From: Pipra filicauda
Taxonomy: Eukaryota; Chordata; Aves; Passeriformes; Pipridae
Length of the DNA stretch: 64,000 nucleotides
Assembly (NCBI RefSeq): GCF_003945595.2
Contig: NW_024104376.1
Location: 2,914,001-2,978,000, forward strand
Direction of reading: 5' to 3'
The position numbers and the translations under genes were made by a program. Below, one piece after another: positions 10,360 to 24,948 of this stretch (the first letter of the stretch is position 1; each line of letters opens with the position of its first letter). Below the pieces are notes generated by a model that was not told where the DNA came from, did no database searches, and worked only from the letters and a program-made list of their open reading frames with translations.

Positions 10360-13300
10360 GTGCATACAGGATGAAAAGGTCTCTTCTAATTTTAACCCTT
10401 TAACAATAACCATAAGAGATCCCACAATACCTGTTGAGAGCAGGAGACTGCCAGCTGCCATGTCCTAGGCAGGATCTAATCATATACAGCAAGACTAATT
10501 ATATTTTGCCTAATCAAAACTGTCCATGAACCTTCTGTTTATAAGTTTTTCTACATTTCTCCTAAAATCTGATTGTGTTGTGACAACATCCTTTCCATGC
10601 TGCAATCCAAATATACTTTAATGCTGTGTGAGTTATCATCCACATGTCCAGCTGTTAAGAAAGTACTTAGAAGCCTTATGGGAGGAAAAGCACACAATGT
10701 CACACACACCAACATGATTCCTGAGTGAAATTGTCTCAGAGCGAGGAGAATAAGGAACTATTTGGCTGTTACAGGCTATGTCAGTAAGGTTAATATATCT
10801 CTATATTATCACTGTATCTGAGCCTCATTGTGGCAGGCAGCATGGAATCATGGTATAAACTCTGCTCTGATCCCTGTGTCTGTAGAAGCTAAAAGAATTC
10901 TTAATTGTTAGAGGGACTTGACTTTTGGATTTGGCCTTTTCTTCAACTCTTTGATAATGAAAATGTTCTGTCATTTTTTGGCCCAGATCTTGTTCATATT
11001 CCAAGATGATCCTGTGTGCTGAGAATGGACGTTGTAGTCTGTCTCTGCCTTTCTTGTAACAGCAAAAGGGAAGTTCTTCCATTCCCCTGGGTGAGAGAAG
11101 TTGTCATGCACCAGAATCCAGAGAAAAATCCTGTCCTGGCAAAGACTTGATCTCATGAAGAGGGATTACCCACACAACAGGTCTGCTACTGTCAGCCAGA
11201 CTATTCAAAAAGACTGTCTCCAAGGGTCAGTCTCAAAAAATATGTCTTCCCACAGTGATTTCTGCTATTTGTAGTTTCTGGGAAGAAAATAAGATCAGTA
11301 AAAAAAGACTGATCAAATGAGGGAAGAAAATGGTCTGAATTACTTCATGACTCCCTTTTCAAGGAGAAAATACATTCATGGGGAAAAAATACCTCCAGCT
11401 TCTCTTTCTCAAGAGATTCCAGAATTTTGGCGAGCAAAAGCAGAGGCAGCAATAACTAGTAATGAATCAAAAGCTATTGATGCAGAAACTATAAATATGT
11501 GAAACTCTCACACAGGCTTCCCTTCTGATTCTCAAGAGTTCATTCTGCTTTGAGCAGGAAATAGGTTTACAGTGTCATAGCCCATTTTCATCTGGTCATG
11601 CCTCACACGTGAAACCAGAACTCTTACCCTTTTGTCCTTCTTTTCTCCCAAATGTTTTCCTCCAAATAGTGATCATTAGGCTTGTCAGTGACTCCCTTTC
11701 TTTGTCTCCTGAAATTTGGTTAATACTTTCAATTTTTACTCCTTAAGCCAGTGAGCCACAAACTTCCCCCTTCAGGATCTTTGTAATTATCTGAGACCAG
11801 GAAAAACTGGTTTTGGGTAAAAGTTTTTTTTCCTGACAGTATCCTTTTTGTTAACAACATCACCTTTGTTTAGTAATGCTATTGGCCTTTTGTTTACCAC
11901 TGCATTGTGATGCCTTTTGACCATGATTCAAAAGTTATTTGAGGACATGCCTACAGCTCAGTGACCTCATAGATTCCATATGGCCAGACTCATCAGTAAT
12001 GCTTATTCGTATGAATAAATGAGTGCAGGTCTCTGTGACTATAATTAGGACTCTGTTGAAGGACTCAGCTAAAGGGGTGTTTCAGACTAATATAACTTGA
12101 GCAACATTGACTTAGCCTTGGCTATGCCTTTTCATGTTATTTTTTTCTTTCTACTAAAGGTTAAGCTAGATATTAAAGGCTGATTGCAGGCATAAAGAAG
12201 AAAAATGTGGAAAATGAGCCAGCTGGAAAGATAAACTTGTAAACTTTCAATGAATTGTAATTCTTCATTATGTGAGGTGTAATGCTGACCCCAAACATGA
12301 AATACTATAGCCTAAACTGAGTCATTTAAAGAAGAAACATATGCTCAGTTATCATTCAGACATTCAGGCATCTCATTACATTGCAGCAATTTTTCTTTTG
12401 TCATAATTCAGCAGAAAATTCTATTTGCAATAGAAAATTAATTTTCCTAATTATGGTCCACTACAGACATTATCATGATTTGTTGTCATCATAAATTATC
12501 AAGAGGTGTTATATTCTGCAAAATTATTTAACACGTAACCATACTTTATAGAAAATAGAGGATTGTCTCATATTCTTTACCTCTGTGTCCCTCTAAGGAA
12601 TTTCATTTGGTTGATTTATAGTGGCAGAGGGAAGACACTAATTTTTGTTGTTTTACCTTCAGATGCATCAATTCTTGCCTGTTAATGCCTTGAATGAGAT
12701 TTTAATGCTTTTTTTCATTTATTTGTGCCCTTTCCAGATCATGCCTGTTCCTGACCACATTTAGCTCTCACCTGTGTAAGGATTTAATGTACTGACTATT
12801 TTATCTGTATTTCTACAGATTTCTATTCATCTATATTTCTCTTGCTTTTCTGCTGGTAGATAATATGTTAATAAAACATAATCCAAATATAATTAATGGT
12901 TAAAGTTGCCCTTTGAAAGGGAAAAACATTTGGTCTTAAGAAAAGCAACTATGCCAGCAATTCAGTAAAGTATTTGAATAGGAATTTAAGTAATGCATTA
13001 GATAACCTAGGAATGTGACAAAGTCCTCTTTAGTGAAGGTTTTTAAGACTGATGGTTGAATAACCACGTGGGAATGATGACACTGAAGTAGCTGATTCAA
13101 ACTGAAGGCAGAGAGCTTAGCTACATGATCATTTTGTCCAGCTGACATTCTCTACCATTCAGTTTTCTGTGTGAATAAACTCCAGTGCAGAAAAAACAAC
13201 TACACAGTGTCTCGAAGAATTTAGACTAAGTCTGGCTCGGGAAAGCAAACTGAAAAAGTTTGCTACCCTGTGAATAAGAATTTTCTGGGATGTGCCCAGT

Positions 13301-16300
13301 GCTGAATATGATATCAAAAGAAGTAAACACCTGAAACTATTAATCAAGGAAGTGAGATCAAAGAATATCTTAAGTTTATATCAACCAAAAAAAGGGAGAG
13401 AGAAAGTGTGTTTCAATCTGTTGAGTAGTGTTTGTTCACTAAAGCCTGAAAAGTAGGAAGTCCTGAACAAATGAGGAAGTCCTGAATGACATGAGGAAGA
13501 ACGAGTGAAGTGTTCTTGCATAAAAGATTATTAATCATATGAATTCTAATTTAATAGCAGAATAATAAGAAGCTTTAATAAGAATTGATTCTTGTTTTTT
13601 ATAGCTGTTATCCAGACATAAGAGTAAGATAACATCCTCAAGGAGCCATCTGGAAAATAGTATGCACCACAATGGAATATTCATGGATCATGATAACATA
13701 CAGTTCTGTTTGCTAATTTTTTATAGTGAAAGCAGTAAAGCTATTTAAAAACAAAAGTCACAGCTGATGAGTTTCAATCCTTGATTCGGTTTCTTTTAAT
13801 TAAAAGCTCAATAGACAAAAGCTTACAATAAATTTATCTTCTAGACTAACAGAGCATTTCATTTGTTAGAAGTAGCTCAGAAGACTGCAAAATAACAATA
13901 ATTAAAAATTTAAAAGTTAAAAAATGAAGCAAGTTTTTTTAGAAATGTTTGCATTCATATCAATCCAAAATGGTGAAGCGTTTTGTATGTTTTCCATAGA
14001 TCTTGAGCCAAATCCCTAGTCAGTGCTTAAAACTAGCATCAGTTTTGTTTTCATGGTTTGCAGCTGATTTTTCACTGGCTGCTCTGATTGTGAAAAGCTG
14101 TGTGACATAAATCAGTATGTCCTCTTCACCACTGAAGAATATCAACCCAAATGTACACAACACTGACTGAGTGAAAATATGGGCCAGTGAGGAATTTCCA
14201 ATCTCCCAGGCGGAGCTTTTTGTCTGTCATTTTTGTTCTTGGCCTTGTGCAGAAGGTGAGAGTTACATGGCAGTAAGGAGCCACCATCAAGGGCAAGGGC
14301 CCAAATCTGTAGTGACGACACAGACTTCTAAGAGAAAAAGTAATCATAGCTCTTCTGAAAATTTGTGATTTCAGGCACAACTAGGCTGAAGATTGCAAGG
14401 AATCAGGGGCCTTTTTGACTGAGTACTTGTCACTGTATAACATTTGCTGTCCTCATCTCGCATCATTTCCTTCCTCCTCATTCCAACTAGTAATAATAGT
14501 AGTGTAATAAAGTTAAAAGTAAACTATTAATATACAGGTCCATAGTAGTATAAAGATTTTTTTAAACATTAATTCTCTCTCTGTTTATCTTTTTTCCTCT
14601 TTCACATCCTGAGAATCCTTTATCAAGTGATAGCAGGCTTTAGAAAGGTCACAGGGCACACAGTGTGGCAATTTTCTTGTAAAATCAAATGTTCCACAAG
14701 CTTATTTCTAACATCTTTTCATAACATCTGGTGATTTGTGCTAAAATCAGTGTCTATATTCAAAGGAAATACAGAAAAGTTACTTTCAGTTAGAGGTTTG
14801 GTTACTTTGCAAACTGATTATGTAACTATCGAAGGTAAGATTAATGGTTTGACAATGTCCCAGCTACACCCACAATGCCTATGGTAGATTTCCAAATGTT
14901 ATTTTGGTAGATGACTATTTTTGGATATTTTTTCACCAAAAAAATATCCATTTTCAGGGTGATCTAAACAGTTCACAGCTATTTTTTGTTGGGGGCTAGA
15001 ATGAAGTGGGGAGGACATGAAGAAGTGGAGAGTATAGGTATATGTATTCACACAAATAGCTTCCAGGAAACTGTGGTTGTCAATAAAAACAGCCTTGTCC
15101 TCCTCCAAACAAGGGAAAATTACACTTAATCATTATATTAACAAAGGAAATGAAGCAAGCCTTTGCTGAGTACCTCCTTTTTGCTTACTGGAATACATGG
15201 AGAAACTTAATTTTATTAATTTTGTAAAATTAACTGGTAAATTTTGAAGACAATTCTACTTTTTTTATGGACCAACAGTGAAGACCCCACTGTAAATATT
15301 TGTGCCATGCAAAATGCCTGCAGCTGGCACTGAGGAACAGACCTCTGTTCAAGATCTTCCTCCTCTACACCTCCATTACCCCGTGATAATTTAATATCCC
15401 TCAGTAAATCTTTTTCCCTACTGCCTGTGGAGCCATCGGTATTCACCTTGTTAATTATTTTTCTGCCTTTAAACAGCAGAGGGAAGAAAAAATGCCCAAA
15501 TGAGCTGATGCTGGTGAAAGTGTCTCACCTGCTGCAGCCACAGTGGCTGGAATGTTTACTCAACCGTTCTGAGTCCCTCCATCATTTCATGCCTGACAGG
15601 CTTATGAAGCCCGCTGGGTGCAGCTCTCTCTGTGGATTGAATGCCTCACTAGCTTTTCAGACAATGCTGCCTCCCTCAGAGTTTCAAAGCATGAAAATAT
15701 TAATTACAGATTCACAATGTAAACAACCTGGTTTTATTTTATTTGTTGCAAATTTTCCACCAAACAATTTTATTTTTGTTGTCTTTTAATTTGTGTGGGT
15801 TTTTTTATTCTGGCATAGGAAATAGTGGGTAAGCTGGCAGAGTTAAAGATGACTCACAAGAACGAAGAATTGTTTTCATTTTGTTTTTTCCTCCCCAACA
15901 TAAATATTTTTACCCTTTTCAGAAATCTACTTACTGGGGACACCTCCCCAGTTGCTCAGTCAGTACTGAAGGTACATACAATACAACCCCACATTATAGA
16001 TAATAATATTAGAAAAACGTCTGTGACATTTCATTTACTTATTTTAGTGTCTGTGATGTAAAACTCACTGATGACACTCAAGGTGTCTTTCAGAGATAAG
16101 GCAATACTGTTTGCTCATATTTTGAAGGCAAATTTTGCTGTTTTCCATTTAAATATTTACAGTGGGTGCATTCATCAGGACAGCTACTTTCTATAGAAAA
16201 GCACAGCTGGAACTATGTGCTTGCATGTTGGGTGACTTATTTTACATTTTGTAGACCATAATTTAGGAACTGAATGCTAAATTCAGTCTTAGTTTTCAGA

Positions 16301-19300
16301 GGATTGTAGGCTTGCAGGGCACATGTTGTCCTTGACCAGCATTAGGCAGCTAGTAAGCAGATCACTTAGTTAGAAATGTGGTTTTAGGATTCCAGACTAA
16401 AAAGAAGGAACTTTTTATCCCTCAAGTTTCCTTGAAAGAAAATTAACTCAAGGTACCTCAACAACTTTGCTTCAAAGAATAAAGTTAAAACCCTGTTCCA
16501 GAACTATGTCTTTCAAAGTTAACCAGTCAGACCAGAGAGAAAGAGTGGGCTAAACCTTTACGCTCTAATGCTAATTAGAAAAGTATTTCTGGACTTTAAA
16601 TGAACAGAGCCTCCCCAGCAAGCCATGCACCCTCCTCCAGACCTTGGTTCATCCTGAGGGGGAGGGCATCCTTTTGCTACTTTTGCAGACCTCACCCTGC
16701 AACCACAATTAAATGTACTGCCTTAAAATCTCTCTGGTGCTTCCAGCAAACTTTTGAGGTGCTACAGAAAGATTGGGATGACTCTTTAAGCAAATGGGCA
16801 CATGGTGGGTGTTGACTCTGAACTTATCAGAGAAGCTCTACAGTGAAAACAGAAGTGCAGAAGTGGAGGACTTGGTGGTGATTTCTCCAGTCCATCCAGT
16901 CCAGCCAACAGACAAGGATGAGGCACAGATGCATCCTAGATATAAATACCTGACCCCTTGGAAGGGTGTTACCATCAGAACCTTTTTTTTCCTGACTGCA
17001 GAGGGGTGGTGTAAGGAGGAAGAATGCATAAGAAAGTTGGGAATCGGTTTCTTTTGTTACAAACTTCTTAGTGAGAAAAAATATAATTGAGGCTGATATT
17101 GTTATAGGCCCAAAATGTGTCCTAGATGTTGATAATTAGAAAAAGGTTAAAGGAGGAAGAAAAATAATGAGTCAGTCTGCTGAACAGGTGCAGGAAACAT
17201 GGGGAATAAACAGGAGAATCTGGGGATCTTAATTGTAATGTGCTGAACTGAATTGGCAAACTAGAAAGCTGGAGGAGGCAAATGCAAATAACTGGAAGTA
17301 TAACATCATCTGCAGATGGTTGGTGCCTTTTTCTGTAGTGGAATTGCCATTTCCAACATATTGCAAGCTTAAAATTTCCCCTCAACCAACTGGTATTCTT
17401 TCACCAAACCAGGTGCTCTAGAAGAGTTTTTGCACCAGGAAATACCTCTCAGGCATTTTTCTTTGAGAAACAGCAATGATTACACAGTATCCTACAGAGC
17501 AGGTTCCTAGAACTGCTATACGTAATGCAGAACCACATTACCCTGAGGCCCACTCAAATAAGAAGATACTAGCAACCTGCTCTGGATATATTAATGATTC
17601 TCCTTCTTTCAGAAAGAATTTTGCACTATCCTTTGTTGGGTTTTAGACAAATTAAACAAATATCAGTGGTGATAGTTGAATTATCTTCATTAGATTTCAG
17701 TGTGAACAGGCTCCTGAAGTGAGGAAAAGCAACTGAGATCTCACGGGATGCTTCTTACCTGTTCATGAACTCAGACTGAACAGCTTTCAGAGGTTGCATT
17801 GATATACATTTAGAAAATAACCTTTTCAACCATTATTTTTAGAGAATGGCATGCAAATTTCCAAATACTGATCTTGAAGCACTTAAATCCAAAAAGAGAG
17901 GCTAAGCAATTGAAGTTTGCACCGTGTTAAATGAGATGCTACTTCTGAAAATATAACTTTTGTGACACATAGACTGTGGAGTACCAAACAGTTTCAGAAA
18001 AAGGCATTATATTATTTTCCCAGTGTGATACAGGTTTGTTTTAGCAAGTCTATCAGCAGTGAATCAGCTTATTTCTTTTAAAACGTGGGAGTGGTATACA
18101 AAAGGTAGGCACTGTTTGTGGACTGACTTCTTGAGCTAGTCTGGTAGTGCTGCAGTGCATGCAATATTGCTCTGGAACTTAGAAATAAAAAAAGGCACTT
18201 ATATAAACGACATAACGAGTGCTAGTCTGTAGCAATCTGGAGCAGATAGCAGAAGAATAATGCTAATGGAGAAGTGAGTGTACTTTAAGACAACTGATAA
18301 AAACACTTATTGAAGCATATATTCTTATCTGCATCACTCTCATCCTTGAAAAGGTGTTTTGAGTTGATTCTTAGAGAATTTTCAGATGGTATCTTTGTAA
18401 AGAAAATGTTAGCTATTTTTTTCTTTTCGTATCTAAACACTTTTGCAGCTGTGTTTCTTCCTTCACTCTTTATCATTAGCACTCAGTTGACAAGTGAGAC
18501 ACCAATCATATGTGATTGAAATATCTATCTCTATGCCTTATTATTGTTTCCTATCAGTATAGCCATATTTCGTCAGGGAAATCAGTCATTCCTCCATTTT
18601 AGCTCTTTATCAACAGCCAAAGCTGCCTTTTGATTTGCTTGTGTGACAGCTCTGTCTGTAGCACAACATCCATCTGCAGCACATTTTTTAGTCTGGCAGA
18701 TTAATAACTTAATAAATGTCTAGATGAAATGAAGTCCAGAACTCATCTTGGGAATAGTTTTCTGAATGTTTCAGCTTCGAAGAATTCACTAGATTGTCAC
18801 ACAATCTGATGTTCACATTAAGCAAATCTAATCACTTACCACTGACCTTGGTTGCAACAATGCATAATATCTCAGATACCAGTCTTTCAAAGGTTTTCCA
18901 AAATCTGCCTTTGTTTTAGGCCCGCAGAATGTGATATTCTTCAGTGATATGGTCTCCTTATATGCTGAACATGTGAGTCAGGATTGCACTAAAATGTTTA
19001 CTCTTTTTAGAGTTTGGTCTAGATTAGGACTGGAGAGAAATCTAGTTTTATATTAACATACCTTTTAGGTAGACCTGCCTCAGCCTTTGGTTGTCATACA
19101 GCCAGAAGACAAAAGTTCTGTGGAATGTTATTAGGTCTTCTGAAGGAGGCATACAGTAACTTAAGTACATACCTATAGATCTTTACCTCATGACTCTTAT
19201 TTTGTTTTGCTGAAGTTACTGTTATATTTTTAGGTCACTCACAAGCATATTCTCTCAAATCTGGTGTTCATCTGTTTTTCATTTTCATGCACAACAGCCA

Positions 19301-22300
19301 GATAAAATATCAAATGGCTGTTTTCTATTACACAGGGCCTTCAATCCATGTGATTTTTTCCCATGCGTAAATCACTCATTGTCAGAGAAGGAACAAAACA
19401 CCATGATGAAACAATTCATAATTTCAATTCATTATTGACCTAACCCAAATCTCATTCATGGCAATGAAAAGATTTCCAGGGATTTGGGCTACATTAGGTA
19501 TGAAACTAAGGGTTATGCAAAGTCTTTTGCTGTCTTTCTACAAAAAATGCCAAAGACGTGCTTGTGCTAAAGTCTAAACCTCAGTGGTGAGGCACAGGGG
19601 AGAGGACAGAGAGAGCATTTAATATACAAAGATTCCATTTGTGACTTTAAAACTGTCAGGACAGTCCTACTCTGTCAATTCAATTATATGTATGAAACTT
19701 TTCACTCAGATCACTGAATACAATTGTACTACACAGTGGGATCTCCCTATATAAAAATGCTTGGAAACATTCAGTTCTGCACTGGAAAGACTCAAAGGAA
19801 AATAATACCTCTAACCCTGGGAGGGAATAGCAGACCTACAGGTTAAACACAAGATTGTGGTAGGAGGAGATGCCAAAAGAAAAGATCAACTGTTTAGTGA
19901 CATGTTAGCATCTAAAATTAGACCTTATTAAAGGTTTCTGGAGCACACAAAGAAAATCGCTCTCTCAGGCTGTCTCAGTTGTCTGGGGGAAGGCTAAACC
20001 AAGAAAAATTTTCCAAAATGGAAATCTAAGTTAATCAGAAAGCACATATTTATCGTGGGAAGAGCATATCTGCAGAACTGACAATCTAATTGTGTAGCCC
20101 CAAGTATTTCCACTCTTACCTGTGCAGAAGACTCCTTTGTGAAGGGTGAATTTGATCAACAAATGTAGATGGTTTGGTTTTTGGTTACTTACAGAAGCAG
20201 CGCTGTTCCTAGATAGAGAGCCCAACTGCCAGGTGTGTGTACCTCTTATGCCCACACCTCTCTACATTATAGCTTCTAACAGTAAGGGCAGAAAAACCTT
20301 CCCCGTGGAGCCACGTGTCCCTCAGAGGTGTAACGCACCGAACCAATGTTACTCTTCTTCCCCTTCCCAGAGAATACAGTGAATCTTTTGGGGTTGTAAC
20401 TGAATGATTTGTTTGGAGTATAAAAACTTTTGCTTTTCAATCTGGCTTATCCTTCGTTGCCTTAGAACAATGTGCATTGCCACAGGGTGGGCATCTGAGC
20501 TGCTGGGGACCTCCAGCACACAGGGTGACTACTCTTTGATCAGAGGAAGTGTCCAGTGATCATAGAAACTGCTATTTGATTTTATGGTTTGTTTTGTGGT
20601 TTTTTTTTTTCACTGAAGCAAGGAATGTGTACTCAGCTTGGTTTGTAAAGCTTCAATAATCACCATGAGATTTAATTTCTGGGTGCATGGAAGCATAGCA
20701 TGCAATGCCTTTTTCAAAAGTGGCATTCAGAACTAAGTCTCATTTATTTGGTTCCTTTGTAATCAATAACACAGAATGTCCGAACAAAGATTTTTTTTTT
20801 TTTGAAAAATACTCAGAGTTACATAAAGCAAGTAATTTTATAATGTTTATGATTTTCATTAGATTCAAAACTGGTCAGGACAGGCCTTCTTTAAATTGGA
20901 ATTTCCCTTTTTGTCACAAGAGAATCAGCAAGGTAATTCTGAAACCATAAATTCAAACACCTGTAATAGCTAAATTTTTTATCTTCTTTGCTTGACCTAC
21001 TTGAAAGATAAAATGTATTATTTGACTCTGTGACAAAACTGTTGTTGATATTGGATATCTGCAGTGGATGATATCCCTCTGGCCCAGGAGAAGTGCACGT
21101 CCTCAACTGTAGAGTTCACACATCTCTCTGGTAATTCAGCTGGAATGTGGTGTACTCAGTGGTCCGTGAATGCGTGATGGATCTCCAATACTGCACTGTA
21201 GCCTGCCCTGATGTCATGGAAAGATCTACATCTGGTCATCATCAGGGCAGCTTCCAGCTCTCCCTTCTCTGACCGCTGTATGGACTTGTCTATGAAGTGG
21301 CCATGCTGTCCAGTCTGTCTCTACCAGTGGCCCTTTTTCCTTTCCCAGCAGAAACCAAAAAGGAAGATCTCTGAAGACTTCCAGGTTTAACAAAGCAGCT
21401 GAGTTAGGTCATCAGCTTGTATCATGGAACTGTGGCAGCCCATATTTCATCTGACTATGGCCTTAACATTCATCAGAAATGGTTAAATTATTGAGTTTCA
21501 TAATATAATTGGCAAAGATTATGAGTTTTCTCAAGGTCAGCCATAGTGGCTCAGTTAATGACCAGCTCAGCTGGTCAGAGCATGAAAGTTCATCTGAAGA
21601 ATTGCCTTAGTAGTATTTTCCAGTTTTCTTAAGAAAGGTTGGAGTGTTTTGTTTGAGATAACTCCATTTCTTAAGCAAATGCCCCTTCTAAACTACAGCT
21701 AAGAAGCTTCAGTCTCACAAAATTCTTTGAGGAAGTTTGAACTCCTGTACAGCTTGAATATACAAGGCAGATCCCCTTCCTGAGATCTCATATGTATATG
21801 TATATACAGTTCCACTGGTTTCATATGGTCTCCATACAGTTGCAAGGACGTGAGTCATGGATATAACTGTAAAATCAAAACTGAAGTTTATCCACTGTAT
21901 TTCACTGCTTTTAGAAGTTGTGCATAGTATTGCCACAAAATTCACTGCAGATTCATTCTGCCTGTAGAAGGGGTTTTAGTGAGAATTATATTCTAGGGAA
22001 ATTCAGACTCTGTCAAAAAGGGTAAAAGATGTAGAATACAATGGATTCTCAGATCCATATTGTGTCTTAGTAAGAAATAGGTCTGATCCACCTGAGATTT
22101 TTTTCTTTCCTTTCCCTATTACCTTCCCAATATAGGTGTTCCAACTCACCTTCCTTTTCTCAACTGGTTTCTTGGGAGTAGGAATTCTGATGTCCCTTGT
22201 GGAATTGTATTCATGGCTAGGCTTTGCAAACGAAGATTTGGGAAGGGCTCTACCCACGTTTGTTGCAAGCGCATTGGTGGCTAAAAAGGCCAACACGAGA

Positions 22301-22355
22301 TAGGAAATTGTATTACCCTCCAGACTAAATGCTAAGTGGAGGGTGATGTTTGGCT
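10360..22355. other. Long unique non-coding stretch
   Basis: Twelve kilobases with no recognisable gene, RNA gene or interspersed repeat. All open frames are below about 125 codons and none resembles a known protein. Features noted: a TATA-like GTATAAAAAC at 20418-20427 in a moderately GC-rich block, and T-runs near 20600 and 20790. The composition is uniformly AT-rich. Conserved non-coding elements could be here but cannot be recognised without alignment. Confidence 0.6.
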
Positions 22356-22448
22356 GATCATGGAACTGCTGAGGTGGGAGGGATTTCTGGAGCTCTATTT
22401 CAATCCTTCTGCTCAAAAGAGGGTCAAGGCCCACGCGTCCCAGGGCCA
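22356..22448 (-). mobile_element. CR1 LINE scrap, 3' end, antisense
   Basis: On the minus strand the sequence follows the last part of CR1: GGCCCTGGG, then TTGACCCTCTTTTGAGCAG, then the block corresponding to 'tagatgatctccagaggtccc' and 'caacctca'. It is clearly diverged. The terminal ATTCTATG-type repeats are missing, and the 5' side is lost beyond about 22448. The 148-codon minus-strand frame that overlaps it (22003-22449) is therefore not a gene. Confidence 0.72.
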
Positions 22449-24948
22449 CGAATAATGTTGTTTTTCAGGCAAATAAAGGACATTCTGCTGTGGAGAGTCC
22501 TTCACTGTGGATATGAAAAAGCAGGGTGGGATAAATTGCTTCAGACTTTCTTCAACCTTTTGTCATAAGCAATATCTATATCACAGACAGGGTTTGGGGT
22601 GGCCACTTGGATCACATCCAGGAATTACTACACTCTTACTGTGTACTACTACTGCTTACTACATTCCAGTGTTTCCAGGCATAAATATACCCTTACATAA
22701 GCAAATATACATCTTAAGTATATACGTGTGTACATATGTATGCACTAGTGTATGCATACGCATTTATGGTTGGGTGTCTGAGGCCCTACACAGAAAGGGA
22801 AGGTGCTTCAACCTGACTCCATAGGCATGGTCTGCAAGAGCTGACTTTCCCTCTCTCTCCTTCCTTAATTGCTTGCAGAGCCTCACTCGAAAAGACCACT
22901 GAAACATCCATCCACACAGTTTATTACCTGTCTCAATCTACAAAGCCAATGGGCTTCTGAGTACCAGAATTGGTATCTCTGCTCTCTGAGAATGAAATAT
23001 GCAAAGTAATGGACAAAAAATGTGGTGTTCGATAAAGGACAAAAAAAAAAATTTTGTTAAAACTCTCATTTTCAAATTCCCGCCCATCCAAATATTTTTA
23101 TAGTAGATATAAATACACTGCAATGTAGCTGCAATAAGAAAATATAGAACTAAAAGTATAAATTGGCTTCCCACTTCTGAACTGGCCTTATTTGAATTTA
23201 ATTTACATATGTTACATTAAAGTAAAAAATACAATTGTATATTAGCACTGGATTACTTCTGACTCGTAATTTTTCATAACTGTTGAAGGATTTAGCAGTA
23301 AAAATCCCCTTTGAGGAACTCAAGTGTTCCACAATAAGTGCTTAGAGTTGGCTGACACCAATTCTACTTAATACCAGCAGGCAAAGAAAGTAATCTGCTT
23401 TATTTCATGCTGTCTGGTCTCTATTGTGCCCTGCTTTTAGGGTACATATTGCTTTCACAGTGCCATTAACTGTGACTAGTGTGCCACTCACTGTGCAGAA
23501 CTGTGTCTGCCAAAGGCACTGGGTGACATATCAGAAAGTTATGTGCAAGGATGACAAAGACTTTAAGAAAGAGACATAGCATAAAGCTTAACTCTTTAGG
23601 AGGGTGGCACAGTGAATATTCTAGCCATCATTTTAGGTCCTAATTAAGGTGAACTTTAAGTTAGATTTAATTTAAGTAGTAGCTAATGGGATGGTTTAGT
23701 CTTTCTCATCTGTTCTCATAAACAGAAATTTGATGTCTTGGTGTTCAAGTGCTATTTGCTTTGAAGTTGTCTCATTTTCTTGCTCTGGTGATCCATTCTC
23801 CACCAGTGAAAGGAAACAGTTCTTGCGAGCTCTTGAAGAACCTTCAAACATTTTTCAGTGCAAAAAAATATGAAATGCCTGTGGCCTGTGAGAAGTTCAG
23901 AGGGTAACAGAGAGGGAGAGAGTTACTATTGAACATTCTGACTGAAAGAAGAAAAACTGTTTCCCCAGTGTTTAATCATGCCTTTGTGGCACAACCCTTC
24001 TATCTTTCATCCAGGGCAATTGAAAATGTGGTGATGCTCTCAGCCAGCTATCTTATAGTGATGATGAGTTTTCAGCTCATCTTTTCTCACTGTGTGGCAG
24101 ATGAGCCTATTGTTCTTTCCATTCCCTTCTTCCATTTCTTTACCAGCTTCTCTCCCTTTGTGTGCCAGACTGAACTCCTAATTGTCTATTCGGACTTTTC
24201 ATGTAGCCCTGAACTGGTTTTGACCTCCTAGCTTGCTATTCTCTTTTTTGTGGTCCACAAATATCTTCTTTGTACCATACCTGATTTTGTTTTCTACTAT
24301 GCTTCTTCCTATGTGTCAAACCACTTCCCTACCCATCTTATGTTTTTTAAAGTACTCTCTAAAACAAACAGGTGTTAGGAAACCTTGTGAATAAAAATCC
24401 CAACATTGAATTATTTTTTTTTGTCATTGAAAAATTACAAGGAAAAAATTATAGCTTTGGGTATTGTTTTTGCAATAAAAAAAATCTCCGATACAGATAT
24501 TTTATTCTCTTCAGTAGCTTTCATCATCTCAATCATTCCAGTAGCAGTTAGAAGAGACATGTTTTGTTTCTTTATGACAATATCTGGAAGAAGTTTACTC
24601 TCATTTCTTTCTATTATCTCCATGGAGTTGTCTACTCTGTTGCACTGTTGTATCATCTTGGACTGATGATAGCTGAAAACCTGCACCATACTTCACCACA
24701 TAATATAGTCATATCCTATAATAATCACCAAGTTAGAGTCAGACACAGCACCAAAAGGAAGAAAAAGGTTCACATGGCTCCCAACAGGGAAACCAGTGGG
24801 AGAGACCAGGCTTGTTACGGGAGAAATGAAGTCTGCATCTGTAACAGTGACATCTGAACACAGGCTCCATGACAGTTAAACTCAGTGTTTTGATTTTTCT
24901 GCTTAAAATTACACAAACATACACACATACACAAGGACTTTGGTTTTG
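22449..24948. other. Unique non-coding sequence
   Basis: No gene is recognised. It contains a 28-bp strictly alternating purine-pyrimidine tract (22718-22745), an A-run at 23040-23050, and otherwise AT-rich unique DNA up to the edge of the second LTR. Open frames of up to 100 codons (for example 23929-24231) show no domain or conserved motif. Confidence 0.6.
22718..22745. repeat. Alternating purine-pyrimidine tract
   Basis: All 28 bases alternate strictly purine-pyrimidine (TA, CG, TG and CA steps). A second alternating block resumes after a break, to about 22763, and includes the palindrome CACTAGTG. Such sequences can adopt left-handed DNA under negative supercoiling. Here it may simply be a decayed TG/TA microsatellite. 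Confidence 0.85.

Noticed and set aside
15427..15789. 120-codon open frame, plus strand
   Set aside because: No recognisable domain or splice context. The C-terminal part is Phe-rich from T-rich DNA.
22003..22449. 148-codon open frame, minus strand
   Set aside because: Its first part lies in a diverged CR1 fragment and the rest has no recognisable motif.
22449..22570. Possible continuation of the CR1 fragment beyond 22448
   Set aside because: Similarity to the CR1 body fades right after GGCCA, and the following bases do not track the consensus.
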